Origin: Staphylococcus felis
Lineage (GTDB): Bacteria > Bacillota > Bacilli > Staphylococcales > Staphylococcaceae
Assembly: GCF_003012915.1 (NCBI RefSeq)
Contig: NZ_CP027770.1
Coordinates: 744,001-808,000, forward strand
Reading direction: 5' to 3'
DNA length: 64,000 bases
The notes under the pieces are model-generated. The model was not told the DNA's origin, did no database searches, and saw only the letters and a list, made by a program, of their open reading frames with translations. Position 1 is the first letter of the stretch; every line of letters begins with the position of its first letter. Shown here in pieces: positions 36,163 to 47,731 of this stretch. The position numbers and the translations under genes were made by a program.

Positions 36163-38800
36163 AGGATTGCACCTCCTGATCATATTTAATAGGCAAGTAA
36201 AAATAAAAAATACTACCATGTGGAAGATTACTTTTATATTTCAATTTACTTCGATGTTTTTCAAGTATCGATTGGACTAAGTATAAGCCTAATCCTAAGC
36301 TGTCTTTTTTGTTATCTTTAAATAATTGACTGGTATAAAAAGGTTGAAACATCATATGCTGCTCGTGTTTAGGAACGCCGGGACCTTGGTCAATCACTTC
36401 AAATCGAACAAATTCATCGACGTGCGTTAATCTTAAAGTGATAGGTGTCTTTTTCGGCGTATATTTTAAAGCATTTTCAATGAGGTTGAATATAGCTTGT
36501 AAAATCAGCTTACTATCCATTTCGACAAAGCACATTTCTTCTAATGGTTCGACAGTGATGAGGGTATCTTGATGACGTCTTGTGATGACGTTTTCGAATT
36601 CTTCAACCAACTCATCGACCAAATAAGTTTGTAATTGTAATTCTACATTAGAACGTTCGAGTCGTGTTAATGATAAGATATTTGACACAAGCATATGCAA
36701 ATATTGTGCTTCTTCATATGAATGTTTTACTAACTCTTTTTGTTCTTCGATGGGAATATTTGAATCATCGAGTTGTAACATTTCAAGATTTCCGATAATT
36801 GTTGTTAATGGTGTTCGAATGTCGTGAGAAATCGAATGCAAAAAGTTCGATCTCGTTGTTTCGCGTTCAGCTTGTAACATCGAGGCTCTCGATTTACGCA
36901 TTAATGTTACATTTTCAACGGCAAGTGATATTTCGTTTAACATTGACTCTAAGATTGAAAAGTCATAGGATTCAATCACTTGATTATCTTTAAAACGAAT
37001 AGCAACAATGCCTTTAACGGGGTCTGTGCCTATAGGTAAATATAAATGATCGATTCCTGGAAAAGTATTGGTTGTTACTCCTGCTCGGCGTTGGTTTTTA
37101 ATGATCCAACTCAATACTTGATGATTTTCTTGCTTAGTATCTTGTGTATAATTAGGGACTCGTAATACTTCGGTCACCGCTTGATTTTCAACATTGTACA
37201 CAATGATATCTTGATTCAACAATTGCTGCATCTGATGACCAGCTGTTTTCAATAAATCAGGGATGGTATACATATTTTTAATAGAGTGATTGAATTGTAA
37301 TAAAATATCTGTTCGGTACAATTGTCGTTTTGTGACTTTGTATTGATGCTTGATTTGCTTTAATAATCCACTCGTCAACATACTTACTAAAATACTTACG
37401 GCAAATGTAACTGGGTAATCAAAGCGATACATCTCGAATGTGAATCGTGGTACCGTAAAGAAGTAATTAAAGACGAGTACATTTAAAATAGCTGCCAAAA
37501 ATCCTATCATATATGACTGTGTCCAAATAGACAAAACGATAATACCTATTAAAAAAAGTAGCAGTATGACTGTGCTCGATTCGCCTTTATCCCATGTATA
37601 AATCCATAAACCAATTAATACAGATACCGTTTGAATGAATATCATTTTGAATATATCGATAGTGAACTGCGTATGCTTTTTAGGATTAAGCATTGCTTTA
37701 GGTTTGTGTGCCTCACGAATATGTTCAATCGGTACGATTTCAATTTTATAATGGTGATGGAATGTCATTAAACGATCAATTAAGGGGCGTTTTAATCGGT
37801 CATGCCACTTTTGACGAACGTGTTGGCCGATAATCAATCGCGTCACATGGTTAGTTTTACACCATTCATCCAAGCCTTTCGCAATTTGATTGTCATATAC
37901 TACTTTAACATCTGCGCCTAATGATTGTGCGAGCATCAGATGGCGATGGACAGATTTTGATTGTTCAGTGGGTTGCTCTGATTTATCAAAACTATCTATA
38001 TAAATAGCAGTAAAACGCGCATGTGTTTTATTGGCAATGCGTCTGGCTTCCCGAATGACGGCTTGATTATATACACTGCCACTAATAGCAACAGCAACAT
38101 GCGGTGTGATATCAGTATGTTTATTTTTGTATAGCTGTTCTTTCTCACTCATAATATCCGCAGCTGTTCGCAGTGTCAGTTCACGAAGTTCTACAAGATT
38201 TTCATATTTAAAGAAATTTGAAAATGCTGTTTCAAGTCTTTCTTTTTTATAAACTTTACCTGCTTTTAACCGTTTTATTAATTGATTTGGAGATAAATCA
38301 ACGACTTCCAAAGCATCTGCAGACATAATGAGTTGATCAGGTACACACTCTTTGACTTTGACACCTGTCATTAGTTTAATCTGTTCACTTAAACTCTCAA
38401 TGTGTTGAATATTGAGTGTCGTGTGTACATCAATTCCATGTGCCAAGATTTCTTCTATATCCATATAGCGCTTTTCGTGACGTTCTTTCGTAATGTTTGT
38501 ATGCGCAAGTTCATCAATCAGAACAATTGATGGCGATTCTTCAATGATACTATCGACATCTACGTATTGGAATACATGACTTCCAAAGTTTTGAGATTTC
38601 GTTTGTATCATGGGCAACTTTTGCGTTAAGGCTTGTGTCTCGGGCCGTTGATGGGGTTCGATATAGCCTATTTTTACATCTGCGCCTGATTCATATATAT
38701 CTATCGCGTTTGATAACATTTCATAGGTTTTTCCCACGCCTGGACTATAGCCTAAATAAATAGTTAATTTGCCGCGTTGAGACTCATATGCCGTTTCCAT
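36152..38800 (-). CDS. kdpD: Potassium-sensing histidine kinase KdpD
   Basis: 882-residue membrane sensor kinase. Residues about 8-215 are the KdpD domain, with a Walker A motif GYSPGVGKTYEM and LIDELAHTN. A universal stress protein domain covers about 230-350; in S. aureus it binds cyclic di-AMP. Four membrane segments lie near 385-485, and a GAF-like region near 510-620. The HisKA box is SISHDIRTPLTTI (about residue 655). ATP-binding N and G boxes (NLIENALKYTP, DQGPGVP, LGLGLYL) close the protein. It is divergent from kdpFABC across 170 bp and overlaps kdpE. AAGAGGTGAAA precedes the ATG. Confidence 0.95.
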   Translation of the reverse strand: METAYESQRGKLTIYLGYSPGVGKTYEMLSNAIDIYESGADVKIGYIEPHQRPETQALTQKLPMIQTKSQNFGSHVFQYVDVDSIIEESPSIVLIDELAHTNITKERHEKRYMDIEEILAHGIDVHTTLNIQHIESLSEQIKLMTGVKVKECVPDQLIMSADALEVVDLSPNQLIKRLKAGKVYKKERLETAFSNFFKYENLVELRELTLRTAADIMSEKEQLYKNKHTDITPHVAVAISGSVYNQAVIREARRIANKTHARFTAIYIDSFDKSEQPTEQSKSVHRHLMLAQSLGADVKVVYDNQIAKGLDEWCKTNHVTRLIIGQHVRQKWHDRLKRPLIDRLMTFHHHYKIEIVPIEHIREAHKPKAMLNPKKHTQFTIDIFKMIFIQTVSVLIGLWIYTWDKGESSTVILLLFLIGIIVLSIWTQSYMIGFLAAILNVLVFNYFFTVPRFTFEMYRFDYPVTFAVSILVSMLTSGLLKQIKHQYKVTKRQLYRTDILLQFNHSIKNMYTIPDLLKTAGHQMQQLLNQDIIVYNVENQAVTEVLRVPNYTQDTKQENHQVLSWIIKNQRRAGVTTNTFPGIDHLYLPIGTDPVKGIVAIRFKDNQVIESYDFSILESMLNEISLAVENVTLMRKSRASMLQAERETTRSNFLHSISHDIRTPLTTIIGNLEMLQLDDSNIPIEEQKELVKHSYEEAQYLHMLVSNILSLTRLERSNVELQLQTYLVDELVEEFENVITRRHQDTLITVEPLEEMCFVEMDSKLILQAIFNLIENALKYTPKKTPITLRLTHVDEFVRFEVIDQGPGVPKHEQHMMFQPFYTSQLFKDNKKDSLGLGLYLVQSILEKHRSKLKYKSNLPHGSIFYFYLPIKYDQEVQSYEN

Positions 38801-38871
38801 TACATTTCACCTCTTCCAAACTATCATAATCCTACAAGACATGATTTTCTATCAAAAAATAAATCGCCTTT

Positions 38872-38893
38872 TCATCTTAATGCTTTCTTAATA
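38872..38893. promoter_or_regulatory. Candidate KdpE direct repeat
   Basis: Two copies of a TTnATCTTAAT / CTTTCTTAAT-like half lie in tandem between the divergent kdpD and kdpF, 80 bases before kdpF. OmpR-family regulators bind such direct repeats. Only one site is visible and the consensus is not certain. Confidence 0.3.
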
Positions 38894-38970
38894 GAATACA
38901 GCCGAATATTAATAACTTCCTCACACGCATACTGATAATATGTTTTTTGAATTGATAAGGAGGTTGAGCC

Positions 38971-39051
38971 ATGATTGTACTTTTAGCAATACTTGTTTTG
39001 CTACTTATTGCCTATTTAGTATATGCCCTTATTTATAGTGAAAAATTTTAA
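38971..39051 (+). CDS. kdpF: KdpF, small stabilising subunit of the K+-ATPase
   Basis: 26-residue single-helix peptide (MIVLLAILVLLLIAYLVYAL then IYSEKF), as expected for KdpF, which stabilises the KdpABC complex. AAGGAGG lies upstream at 38958-38964, and kdpA follows 29 bp later. It is too short for usual ORF thresholds. Confidence 0.9.
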   Translation: MIVLLAILVLLLIAYLVYALIYSEKF

Positions 39052-39080
39052 AATTGTCTAATAGAGGTTAGGGAGGTTTT

Positions 39081-40760
39081 ATGATGGAAGTTGCAATTTT
39101 TTTGATTATTTTTACAGTGCTCGCTTACTTTCTTAGTCGTTATCTATATCACGTAGCATTACTGATGCCTGCTGCGCCTGATAAAGTATTCGGTGGTATA
39201 GAGCGTTTGATTTATAAACTCATTGGTACAGAATTAATGCCGATGTCTGGAAAAACATACGTAAAGCATTTTTTACTATTTAATGCTTGTATGGGTGTTG
39301 TGAGTTTCATATTACTCACGGTACAACAGTGGTTATTTTTAAATCCGAACGGTAACTTAAATCAGTCTATGACATTAGCATTTAATACGGCTGCTTCATT
39401 TTTAACAAATACTAACTTGCAGCACTATGCAGGTGAATCGGGGCTAACCTATTTGACGCAGATGATTGTGATTACTTATCTGATGTTCACATCGAGCGCT
39501 TCGGGGTACGCAGTGTGTATTGCGATGCTTAGACGTTTAACAGGCGTTACAGATGTTATAGGTAATTTTTATCAAGATGTGGTCAGATTTATCGTGCGCG
39601 TTTTGATTCCTTTGTCTTTTATCGTCAGTATTTTCTTGATCAGTCAAGGGACGCCCCAAACATTCAAAGGCAATTTAACGATTGAAACACTGTCAGGATC
39701 TATACAACGCATTGCATACGGTCCTATTGCATCATTGGAATCTATTAAACATATTGGTACGAATGGTGGGGGCTTTTTAGGCGCAAACTCATCAACGCCA
39801 TTTGAAAACCCGACCATTTGGACGAATTATATCGAAATGTTGAGTATGATGATGATTCCGGGTGCGCTTGTTTTTTTATTTGGCCGAATGTTAATGAAAA
39901 ATGGACGTCACATTCATCGCCATGCTTATGTTATTTTTGGGACAATGGCGGCGTTTTTTTTAATGTTTTTTGCAATTGCAGTCGTATCTGAAATAAAAGG
40001 CAATCCAGTACTACATCAACTTGGCATTGCAGGCGCGAATATGGAAGGGAAAGAGGTGCGTTTTGGTCCTGTCTTTTCGGCGCTTTTTACAACAGTCACA
40101 ACAGCATTTACTACAGGAACAGTTAACAATATGCATGACTCACTCACGTCTTTAGGTGGTTTAACACCACTTGTACTGATGATGCTAAACGCGATTTTTG
40201 GTGGCGAAGGTGTAGGATTAATGAATATGTTGATCTATGTCATGCTGACTGTTTTTTTATGTAGTCTTATGGTCGGCAAGACGCCTGATTATCTTGGTAT
40301 GAAGATTGAAGCGCGTGAGATGAAACTCATTGCGCTGACATTTTTAATTCATCCGCTTTTAATTTTAATATTTAGTGCGCTTGCGTTTATTGTTCCTGGT
40401 GCAAGTGATGCGATTACGAACCCATCATTCCATGGGGTCTCACAAGTGCTATACGAAATGACATCTGCTTCAGCTAATAACGGTTCAGGATTTGAAGGAT
40501 TAGCAGACGATACACCATTTTGGAATATAGCGACGGGTGTTGTCATGTTGCTTGCGAGATACGTGCCGATCGTACTTCAAATTATGATTGCATCGAGTCT
40601 TGTTAATAAAAAGACGTATCAAAAAGAGACAGAAACCATTCAGTTAAGTACACCTTTTTTCGGAGTGACTTTGTTTATTTTTATTGTATTGCTCAGTGGT
40701 TTAACATTCTTGCCGGTGCTTTTACTTGGACCAATTGGAGAGTTTTTATCGTTACGTTAA
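39081..40760 (+). CDS. kdpA: Potassium-translocating ATPase subunit KdpA
   Basis: 559-residue channel-like subunit that binds and conducts potassium. Four repeated selectivity-filter-like segments are visible: [53 protein letters not shown] and [14 protein letters not shown]. About ten to twelve membrane segments are present. GGGAGG precedes tandem ATG codons, so the start may be 39081 or 39084. Confidence 0.96.
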   Translation: MMEVAIFLIIFTVLAYFLSRYLYHVALLMPAAPDKVFGGIERLIYKLIGTELMPMSGKTYVKHFLLFNACMGVVSFILLTVQQWLFLNPNGNLNQSMTLAFNTAASFLTNTNLQHYAGESGLTYLTQMIVITYLMFTSSASGYAVCIAMLRRLTGVTDVIGNFYQDVVRFIVRVLIPLSFIVSIFLISQGTPQTFKGNLTIETLSGSIQRIAYGPIASLESIKHIGTNGGGFLGANSSTPFENPTIWTNYIEMLSMMMIPGALVFLFGRMLMKNGRHIHRHAYVIFGTMAAFFLMFFAIAVVSEIKGNPVLHQLGIAGANMEGKEVRFGPVFSALFTTVTTAFTTGTVNNMHDSLTSLGGLTPLVLMMLNAIFGGEGVGLMNMLIYVMLTVFLCSLMVGKTPDYLGMKIEAREMKLIALTFLIHPLLILIFSALAFIVPGASDAITNPSFHGVSQVLYEMTSASANNGSGFEGLADDTPFWNIATGVVMLLARYVPIVLQIMIASSLVNKKTYQKETETIQLSTPFFGVTLFIFIVLLSGLTFLPVLLLGPIGEFLSLR

Positions 40761-40776
40761 AAGGAGGATACGTGTT

Positions 40777-42801
40777 ATGCAACAGCATTCAAAAACTTTA
40801 AACCATGCCATTTTAAAACAAGCTGTCATTGAAAGTTTTATTAAATTAAATCCTAAAGTTTTAATCAAAAATCCTATTATTTTTGTTGTTGAAGTCGGTA
40901 TGGTTTTAGCACTTATATTAACGATTATACCGAATTTGTTTGCATCAGATGGTTTATCTCGAACATATTTATTTGTGATTTTTGTTATTTTGCTATTGAC
41001 TATATTATTTGCGAACTTTTCTGAAGCGATTGCAGAAGGGCGTGGTAAAGCACAAGCCAGTGCACTACGTCAAACGCAATCAAAGATGACGGCACGTATC
41101 ATCACGCATCAGGAGGCTTATCAGACGGTCGATGCTTCAACGTTGAAACGAGGCGATAGAATACGGGTTGAAGCAGGCGAACAAATTCCAGCAGACGGTA
41201 TTGTGATAAATGGTTTAGCAACTGTAGACGAATCAGCAATTACAGGCGAATCAGCGCCTGTCATCAAAGAGTCAGGAGGGGATTTTTCGGGTGTCATAGG
41301 GGGGACAGTTGTGACATCAGACTGGCTTGAAATTGAGGTTGATAGTGAACCGGGTTCGTCTTTTTTAGATAAAATGATTGCACTAGTTGAAGGTGCTGAA
41401 CGCCGTAAGACGCCAAACGAAATTGCACTTTTCACATTGTTAATTACGCTAACTATTATTTTTTTAGTTGTTATTTTGACGCTTTATCCGATTGCGCGTT
41501 ATCTAAACTTAAATATTCAAATTGCGACATTAATCGCATTAACGGTTTGTTTAATACCAACGACAATTGGAGGGCTATTATCTGCAATTGGTATTGCAGG
41601 TATGGACCGTGTGACACAATTTAACATTTTAGCTAAAAGTGGCCGAGCAGTCGAAACTTGCGGGGATGTGGACGTGCTAATTTTAGATAAAACTGGCACA
41701 ATCACATACGGAAATCGTATGGCTGACCGTTTTCTAGCTGTTGAAGATCATCTTTATACGCGTTTGATTGTAGCGGCATATGAAAGTTCGTTCTATGATG
41801 ATACACCAGAAGGCAAAAGTATCGTTAAACTTGCCCAAAACAGTAAAGTCACATTACCTGAACAAGTTGAAGGAGAGTATCAACCTTTCTCAGCAGAAAC
41901 GAGAATGAGTGGTATTAAGACTGTAGAACATCACGTTTATAAAGGGGCACCAAACAGTATGATTAAACGTATTAAACAGCAAGGGGGAGAGATACCAGAC
42001 AACATAAATCACCTTGTCACTGAAGTTTCAAGCGAAGGCGGTACCCCTTTGATTGTAGCTGAAGATCATACCATTCTTGGGGTGATTTATTTGAAAGATG
42101 TCATTAAAGAAGGATTGGTTGAAAGATTTGCAGAACTTAGAGCAATGGGAATCGAGACGGTGATGTGTACAGGTGATAATGAACTGACCGCTGCTACAAT
42201 TGCGAAAGAAGCGGGTGTTGATCGCTTTATTGCTGAGTGTCAGCCAGAAGATAAAATTAATGTCATTAAATCTGAACAAGAACAAGGCCACATCGTAGCT
42301 ATGACAGGTGATGGGACAAATGACGCACCTGCACTAGCACAGGCGAATGTCGGTCTTGCTATGAATTCAGGAACAACAAGTGCAAAAGAAGCAGCAAACT
42401 TAATCGATTTAGACTCTAATCCAACTAAACTCATGGAAGTTGTTAAGATTGGCAAGCAACTCTTAATGACTAGAGGCGCATTAACAACATTTAGTATTGC
42501 GAATGATATTGCAAAATACTTTGCTATTTTACCTGCCATGATGATGTCGGCTATTCCAGGTATGTCTGTACTGAATATCATGCATCTACACTCGCCTGAA
42601 TCAGCAATATTGTCAGCGCTTCTCTTTAACGCGCTCATCATTATATTGCTCGTTCCTATCGCAATGAAAGGGGTTCATATTAAAGGGGCGTCAACAGAAA
42701 CGATATTAATGAAAAATATGCTAGTTTATGGTCTTGGAGGCTTAGTCGTCCCGTTTATAGGAATTAAGCTTATTGATTTAATCATTCAATTTTTTGTTTA
42801 G
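40777..42801 (+). CDS. kdpB: Potassium-translocating ATPase catalytic subunit KdpB
   Basis: 674-residue P-type ATPase. The phosphorylation motif DKTGTITYG (Asp about 307), TGES actuator motif (about 160) and [12 protein letters not shown] hinge (about 510) are intact. It hydrolyses ATP to drive potassium through KdpA. The ATG at 40777 follows AAGGAGG; the longer reading frame upstream overlaps kdpA and lacks a ribosome site. kdpC starts 10 bases downstream. Confidence 0.96.
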   Translation: MQQHSKTLNHAILKQAVIESFIKLNPKVLIKNPIIFVVEVGMVLALILTIIPNLFASDGLSRTYLFVIFVILLLTILFANFSEAIAEGRGKAQASALRQTQSKMTARIITHQEAYQTVDASTLKRGDRIRVEAGEQIPADGIVINGLATVDESAITGESAPVIKESGGDFSGVIGGTVVTSDWLEIEVDSEPGSSFLDKMIALVEGAERRKTPNEIALFTLLITLTIIFLVVILTLYPIARYLNLNIQIATLIALTVCLIPTTIGGLLSAIGIAGMDRVTQFNILAKSGRAVETCGDVDVLILDKTGTITYGNRMADRFLAVEDHLYTRLIVAAYESSFYDDTPEGKSIVKLAQNSKVTLPEQVEGEYQPFSAETRMSGIKTVEHHVYKGAPNSMIKRIKQQGGEIPDNINHLVTEVSSEGGTPLIVAEDHTILGVIYLKDVIKEGLVERFAELRAMGIETVMCTGDNELTAATIAKEAGVDRFIAECQPEDKINVIKSEQEQGHIVAMTGDGTNDAPALAQANVGLAMNSGTTSAKEAANLIDLDSNPTKLMEVVKIGKQLLMTRGALTTFSIANDIAKYFAILPAMMMSAIPGMSVLNIMHLHSPESAILSALLFNALIIILLVPIAMKGVHIKGASTETILMKNMLVYGLGGLVVPFIGIKLIDLIIQFFV

Positions 42802-42811
42802 GAGGCTTATT

Positions 42812-43357
42812 ATGAAACAATTGAATACAAGTTTAAGATTTGTTTTTGTGACAATGATTCTTTGTGGTTTAATCTTTCCACTTACTGTCACAGCAGTAGG
42901 CCAACTCTTTTTGAATTCGCAAGCTAACGGAAGTCTCGTCAAAGTGGATGGGCAAGTGGTTGGATCTAAGCTTATCGGTCAAAAGTGGACACAGCCAGAA
43001 TATTTTCATGGTCGTCAAAGTAGTGTCGACTATAATATGAGTTCAACAGAGGAAGGTGTCGCTTCAGGTAGCCATAATTATGCGAATAGTCATCCTGATT
43101 TGAAAAAACGTGTCAATCAAACGATACGAGATGAAGGTGGGCACTTAACAAATGATGCGGTAACTGAATCGGGTTCGGGTTTAGATCCTCATATTACAGT
43201 ACTGAATGCTAAGCGCCAAGTCGATCGTATCGCAAAAGAACGACATATCAATCCACAGCGTATTAACCAACTTATTCAAGATCACACGACGCATCACGGT
43301 CTTGTCGACGATTATGTGAACGTATTAGAACTCAATATCGCTTTAGATCAAATGTAG
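42812..43357 (+). CDS. kdpC: Potassium-translocating ATPase subunit KdpC
   Basis: 181-residue single-pass membrane subunit. The N-terminal helix is [21 protein letters not shown]. The soluble domain contains [28 protein letters not shown] and the later [13 protein letters not shown], all typical. The ATG at 42812 follows TAGGAGG. It is the last gene of the kdp operon, ending at the hairpin 43392-43447. Confidence 0.95.
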   Translation: MKQLNTSLRFVFVTMILCGLIFPLTVTAVGQLFLNSQANGSLVKVDGQVVGSKLIGQKWTQPEYFHGRQSSVDYNMSSTEEGVASGSHNYANSHPDLKKRVNQTIRDEGGHLTNDAVTESGSGLDPHITVLNAKRQVDRIAKERHINPQRINQLIQDHTTHHGLVDDYVNVLELNIALDQM

Positions 43358-43391
43358 GAAATATTGTGGAGAACCAATAGAGAATTTAAAT

Positions 43392-43450
43392 AGAACCGAG
43401 TAGCACATGAAATGATTTTTCAAAATTTTGATGAGCTGCTCGGTTCTGTT
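43392..43450. terminator. Bidirectional terminator between kdpC and arcR
   Basis: AGAACCGAGTAGC (43392-43404) pairs with GCTGCTCGGTTCT (43435-43447) with one wobble. The inner CAT..AAAT and ATTT..ATG also pair. The loop holds TCAAAATTTTG, recalling the loop of the covarying hairpin arrays. It lies between convergent genes. Confidence 0.65.
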
Positions 43451-43516
43451 ATGAATAAGGTTATTGACAATGTAGCCAAAGTTTCAGCAAAGTCTAACTG
43501 CATGATAATTTTGCTT

Positions 43517-44218
43517 TTATAAAGAGCTGTGTAGTAGTTGTTTACTGATAATCCAGTGCTCTGGATCTTTATAGACTAAGTTTTCAGTCGTTAAATCGTG
43601 AATAATATGACTGACAGTTTCTCTAGAGAGACCTGCCATATCACCTAAAGACTGAATGGTAATAGAAGCGGGAACTTCATAAAAAGCATCCGTCTCAATC
43701 CCAATATTTTCGCAAATATGGTTGATCAAATAAATAACTTTATCTTTCGCAGTTTTGCAAGTTAAAATCATATTATGATGTATATGTTGTTTCATATTCA
43801 GAGTTAAGAGTTCATAAATACGAATGAATAAATGATGGTCTTTCATACACAAAGATTCAAGCAAATATTTAGGAATACATAGGACGAGACAATCATGAAA
43901 CGCTGTACACATTTCATGCGTTTGTGTTGCATTAAATAGTTGTTCTATAGGGAATAATTGGGGTTCTCGATTCATCCATAGATAACTTTCGCCTGTATCG
44001 CTATAGGACTCTCGTGTAATTAAGCCACGGACTAAAAATTTAAGATGTGTCGTGTCTAGCGTATCATAATAAATGACTTGTCCTCTTTTATATGCTCGCA
44101 GTGTCAGTTCTTCTTTAAAAGCGTTTAGTTTTGAGGTAGAGATGTTTAAATGATGTGCGAATGTTTGAACTGCAATATCAAATTCAGTTTGATTGAGTGT
44201 GGAATTATGATACGTCAT
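43517..44218 (-). CDS. arcR: Crp/Fnr-family regulator ArcR
   Basis: 233-residue transcription activator of anaerobic arginine catabolism. The N-terminal cyclic-nucleotide-type beta barrel is followed by a helix-turn-helix (SLGDMAGLSRETVSHIIHDL, about residues 185-204). The ATG at 44218 lies nine bases after AAGAGGTG; a GTG at 44230 is less likely. It is the last gene of the arc operon, 18 bases after arcC. A CRP-type site precedes arcA, so it should regulate its own operon. Confidence 0.92.
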   Translation of the reverse strand: MTYHNSTLNQTEFDIAVQTFAHHLNISTSKLNAFKEELTLRAYKRGQVIYYDTLDTTHLKFLVRGLITRESYSDTGESYLWMNREPQLFPIEQLFNATQTHEMCTAFHDCLVLCIPKYLLESLCMKDHHLFIRIYELLTLNMKQHIHHNMILTCKTAKDKVIYLINHICENIGIETDAFYEVPASITIQSLGDMAGLSRETVSHIIHDLTTENLVYKDPEHWIISKQLLHSSL

Positions 44219-44236
44219 GATTGAATACACCTCTTT

Positions 44237-45178
44237 TTATAAATGGATATGTGTTCCAGTATGTTTTTCAAATGCTGTATAAGCATTCGCAAGATTTGTA
44301 ATGATGACTTCTCTATTTGGATTTTGACCGATAAATTGGATGGCTGCTTCCACTTTTGGGCGCATAGAGCCTTCTGCAAATTTGTCAGCTTCAACATAGC
44401 GCTGCAATTCATCAACGGTAATATCAGAGAGTTTCTCTTGGTTCGGTTCGTTGAAGTTAATATAAACATGTTCTACATTTGTCAAAATCATTAAAGTATC
44501 TGCATCGATTAATTCAGCAAGCTTTTCACTTGCAAAGTCTTTATCGATAACTGCTTCAATCCCTTCAAATGAATGAGATTGACGAACGACAGGTACACCC
44601 CCACCACCACAGGCAATCACGATATTACCACTGTCGACAAGGGTATTAATCATTTGATGCTCTAAAATCGAAATAGGTAATGGTGAAGGTACCACTTTAC
44701 GAAAGCCCCTGCCGGCGTCCTCTTTATAGACCGATTCTGGGTTGGATTGTTTGAGTTGTGTCATCTCAGTCTCTGTATAAAAAGGGCCAATAGGTTTAGT
44801 AGGATGGTGGAGACGAGGGTCATTACGATCAACTTCGACACGAGTAATGATCGTGCCTACATGTTTGTCGCTTTGAATCTCACTTAGAATACGATTTACT
44901 TCTGTTTCTAGCCAATACCCAATCATACCTTGTGTCATCGCACCGCAAGTATCTAAAGGCATAGCAGGTGTTTGTGGACTATCAGATTTGGATTGTTGAA
45001 TGAGTAAGTTCCCAATTTGTGGGCCGTTTCCGTGTGAGATGACAATAGGGTATTCCGCTTCGAATAATGGTTTGAGTCTATCCATTGTTTCGCGTATCGA
45101 TGCTTGTTGATGTGCTGCTGTCGCATTTTGACTTTGAATAGCGTTACCGCCTAATGCGATTACAATTTTTTTAGTCAT
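44237..45178 (-). CDS. arcC: Carbamate kinase
   Basis: 313-residue amino-acid-kinase-fold enzyme that makes ATP from carbamoyl phosphate in the last step of the deiminase pathway. [11 protein letters not shown] at the start, [11 protein letters not shown] near residue 47, [10 protein letters not shown] near 215 and the Lys-Asp of [16 protein letters not shown] are conserved. It lies between arcD and arcR on the minus strand. Confidence 0.96.
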   Translation of the reverse strand: MTKKIVIALGGNAIQSQNATAAHQQASIRETMDRLKPLFEAEYPIVISHGNGPQIGNLLIQQSKSDSPQTPAMPLDTCGAMTQGMIGYWLETEVNRILSEIQSDKHVGTIITRVEVDRNDPRLHHPTKPIGPFYTETEMTQLKQSNPESVYKEDAGRGFRKVVPSPLPISILEHQMINTLVDSGNIVIACGGGGVPVVRQSHSFEGIEAVIDKDFASEKLAELIDADTLMILTNVEHVYINFNEPNQEKLSDITVDELQRYVEADKFAEGSMRPKVEAAIQFIGQNPNREVIITNLANAYTAFEKHTGTHIHL

Positions 45179-45194
45179 ATCAAATCACTCCTCA

Positions 45195-46628
45195 TTATAT
45201 CACGCTGATTGAATGCGTTAAAATTTTCACAATACCTATAACAGCAAAGATGAGTATCAAAGTCATTAAAGCGTAATCTGACTTTTGAAGGGGGCGTTCA
45301 TTATGCTTTTGAACCCAAATGAATACAATCAATCCAGGAATGTAAAGTATCATCGTTAGCAATAAATATTCGAGTCCTGCTGCATAGACGAGCCACACTG
45401 CATAAATCGAGGCTATGATACTGACAATCCAGCGACGGATGGTGTGCTCAGCCTGTATGATATTGTATTTAAATAAGTAAAAGGCACTTAACATATATGG
45501 AATGAGTACAGCACTTGATGCGAGTGAGTACGCAAATTGATACGCACTATCAGTAAAGATCATACTGATTAAAAAGAGCTGTACAAGTATATTCGTTATC
45601 AATAAAGCATTTACAGGTGCGCCGTTGATGTTGGCTTTTGCAAACCAATTTGGGAAAAGTTTATTTTGAGCTACGATGAATGGCAGTTCACCTGCAAGCA
45701 ATGTCCAACCGAGCCAAGCGCCAAGTACAGAAATAATTAATCCGAGATTGACGAATACAGCTCCCCATGGTCCGACGATTTGGGCGAGTACATCTGCCAT
45801 CGAAGGGTCTTGTAATTTCGAAATATCCGATTGATGTATGACACCTTGGGCAAGTACTGTCATTAAGAAATAAATAATGAGTACAGATGTTAAGCCGATT
45901 ACAGTTGCGGTACCTACGTCTTTTTTAGATTTTGCGCGGCCAGAGAATACAACAGCACCTTCTATACCTGTAAAGACCCAAACAGTCACAAGCATGGTAC
46001 TTTTCACTTGTTCTAATATACTGCCCCAATTGAATAGACCAGCATGTTGTTCTGTACCATAAAAGCCAGCCATAAACGTATCAAAGTGAAAGACCACAAT
46101 CATACAAACAATCACCAAAAAGATCGGAATTAACTTAGCGACGGTCACAATACTATTGATAAATGCAGCTGTCTCAACACCTTTGAGTATCAAAAAGTGT
46201 ACAGCCCACAATAAAATTGAGGCGACGATAATACTTGGAAGGGTATTCCCGCCTTGAAAGATAGGGAAAAAGTTTCCAACTGCAGACATGAGTAATGTCG
46301 CATACGCAACATTGCCTAAAAAGGCAGCAAACCAATACCCCCAAGCACTACAAAATCCTATAAAGTCACCGAATCCAGCTCGTGCATAGCTATAGATGCC
46401 GCCGTCTAGATCAGGTCGTGCATTTGTTAAAATTTGAAAGACAAAAGCGAGTGCAATCATACCAATAGCGGTAATCACCCAACCTATAATGAGTGCAAGA
46501 CCTCCAGCTTCTTTACCCATATCAGAAATAATATTGAAGGCACCTCCACCAATCATAGAACCAATCACAAGACCGATGAGAGATGATTTGTTTAAGTATT
46601 TTTCATTTGCATTATTCATATCACTCAT
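45195..46628 (-). CDS. arcD: Arginine/ornithine antiporter ArcD
   Basis: 477-residue APC-superfamily exchanger with about thirteen membrane segments, swapping external arginine for ornithine. The start region LIGLVIGSMIGGGAFNI is the substrate-site helix, and GIEGAVVFSGRAKSK near residue 225 is conserved. The ATG at 46628 is used; an in-frame ATG nine bases later has a slightly better placed AAGGG. It lies between arcB and arcC. Confidence 0.94.
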   Translation of the reverse strand: MSDMNNANEKYLNKSSLIGLVIGSMIGGGAFNIISDMGKEAGGLALIIGWVITAIGMIALAFVFQILTNARPDLDGGIYSYARAGFGDFIGFCSAWGYWFAAFLGNVAYATLLMSAVGNFFPIFQGGNTLPSIIVASILLWAVHFLILKGVETAAFINSIVTVAKLIPIFLVIVCMIVVFHFDTFMAGFYGTEQHAGLFNWGSILEQVKSTMLVTVWVFTGIEGAVVFSGRAKSKKDVGTATVIGLTSVLIIYFLMTVLAQGVIHQSDISKLQDPSMADVLAQIVGPWGAVFVNLGLIISVLGAWLGWTLLAGELPFIVAQNKLFPNWFAKANINGAPVNALLITNILVQLFLISMIFTDSAYQFAYSLASSAVLIPYMLSAFYLFKYNIIQAEHTIRRWIVSIIASIYAVWLVYAAGLEYLLLTMILYIPGLIVFIWVQKHNERPLQKSDYALMTLILIFAVIGIVKILTHSISVI

Positions 46629-46703
46629 CCCTTAGATGTAAGGAGAAAAGGCTTTAGATGTGTAAGCGAGTGCTCTGTGCCTTTTTCTTCCTTATTTTAT
46701 TTT

Positions 46704-47711
46704 TTAACTGAGTGTAGCAGCCATAACAGCTTTAATCGTATGCATACGATTTTCTGCTTGGTCAAATACTTTTGAACGAGCACTTCTAAAGACGTCGTCA
46801 GTCACTTCCATTTCACGAATGCCATGTTTATCATAAATTTCTTTACCGTATTTCGTTTTAATATCATGAAATGCAGGCAGGCAATGTAAGAAAATTGTAT
46901 GAGGCTTACCTGTTTTATCGATTAAAGATGCGTTGACTTGATAATCTTTCAATAAATTGATGCGTGTTTCGAATTCACTTTCTTCTCCCATCGAAACCCA
47001 AACATCTGTATATATCACATCTGCCCCTTCGACAGCGATATCGATATCATCTGTCACCATCACCGAGCCGCCGTCTTGTTCGCCGCGTTGACGTGCAATC
47101 TCTACATAATCTCGAGATGGAAAGAGTGATTTCGGTGAACATATGCGTACGTTGACACCAAGCATTGCACCGGCAACCATCAATGAGTGAGCAACGTTGT
47201 TACGACCATCGCCAATATAAGTGAGCGTAATACCCTCTAACGTACCGAAGTTTTCTTTCACTGTCATATAATCTGCAAGCATTTGAGTAGGGTGCCAAGC
47301 ATCTGTTAGACCATTCCAAACTGGAACGCCTGAATGTTCAGCGAGTTCTTCTACCATCTCTTGTGAAAAACCACGAAACTCTATCCCATCAAACATACGT
47401 CCGAGAACTTTGGCAGTATCCTCGACAGATTCTTTTTTACCGAGTTGGATATCATTTTGACCTAAAAATTCAGGATGTGCACCTAGGTCTATCGATGCGA
47501 CTGTGAATGCTGCTCGCGTACGTGTAGACGTTTTTTCAAAGAGTAAGGCAATATTTTTACCTTCTAAATAATGGTGTTTAATATTCTGTTGTTTATAGGT
47601 TTTTAAAGTCATTGCTAAATCAATCAATTGACTGAACTCTTCTTTCGTAAAGTCGCATTCTTTAAGTAAAGATCTTCCTTTTAATTGAGTAGGTTGAACG
47701 AGTTGATTCAT
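46704..47711 (-). CDS. arcB: Ornithine carbamoyltransferase, catabolic
   Basis: 335-residue cytosolic enzyme cleaving citrulline to ornithine and carbamoyl phosphate. The carbamoyl-phosphate loop STRTR (residues about 57-61) and the ornithine-site motif HCLPAFHD (about 276) are intact. AGGAGG precedes the ATG. It follows arcA by 20 bp. Confidence 0.96.
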   Translation of the reverse strand: MNQLVQPTQLKGRSLLKECDFTKEEFSQLIDLAMTLKTYKQQNIKHHYLEGKNIALLFEKTSTRTRAAFTVASIDLGAHPEFLGQNDIQLGKKESVEDTAKVLGRMFDGIEFRGFSQEMVEELAEHSGVPVWNGLTDAWHPTQMLADYMTVKENFGTLEGITLTYIGDGRNNVAHSLMVAGAMLGVNVRICSPKSLFPSRDYVEIARQRGEQDGGSVMVTDDIDIAVEGADVIYTDVWVSMGEESEFETRINLLKDYQVNASLIDKTGKPHTIFLHCLPAFHDIKTKYGKEIYDKHGIREMEVTDDVFRSARSKVFDQAENRMHTIKAVMAATLS

Positions 47712-47731
47712 ATTAAAAACCTCCTAATAAA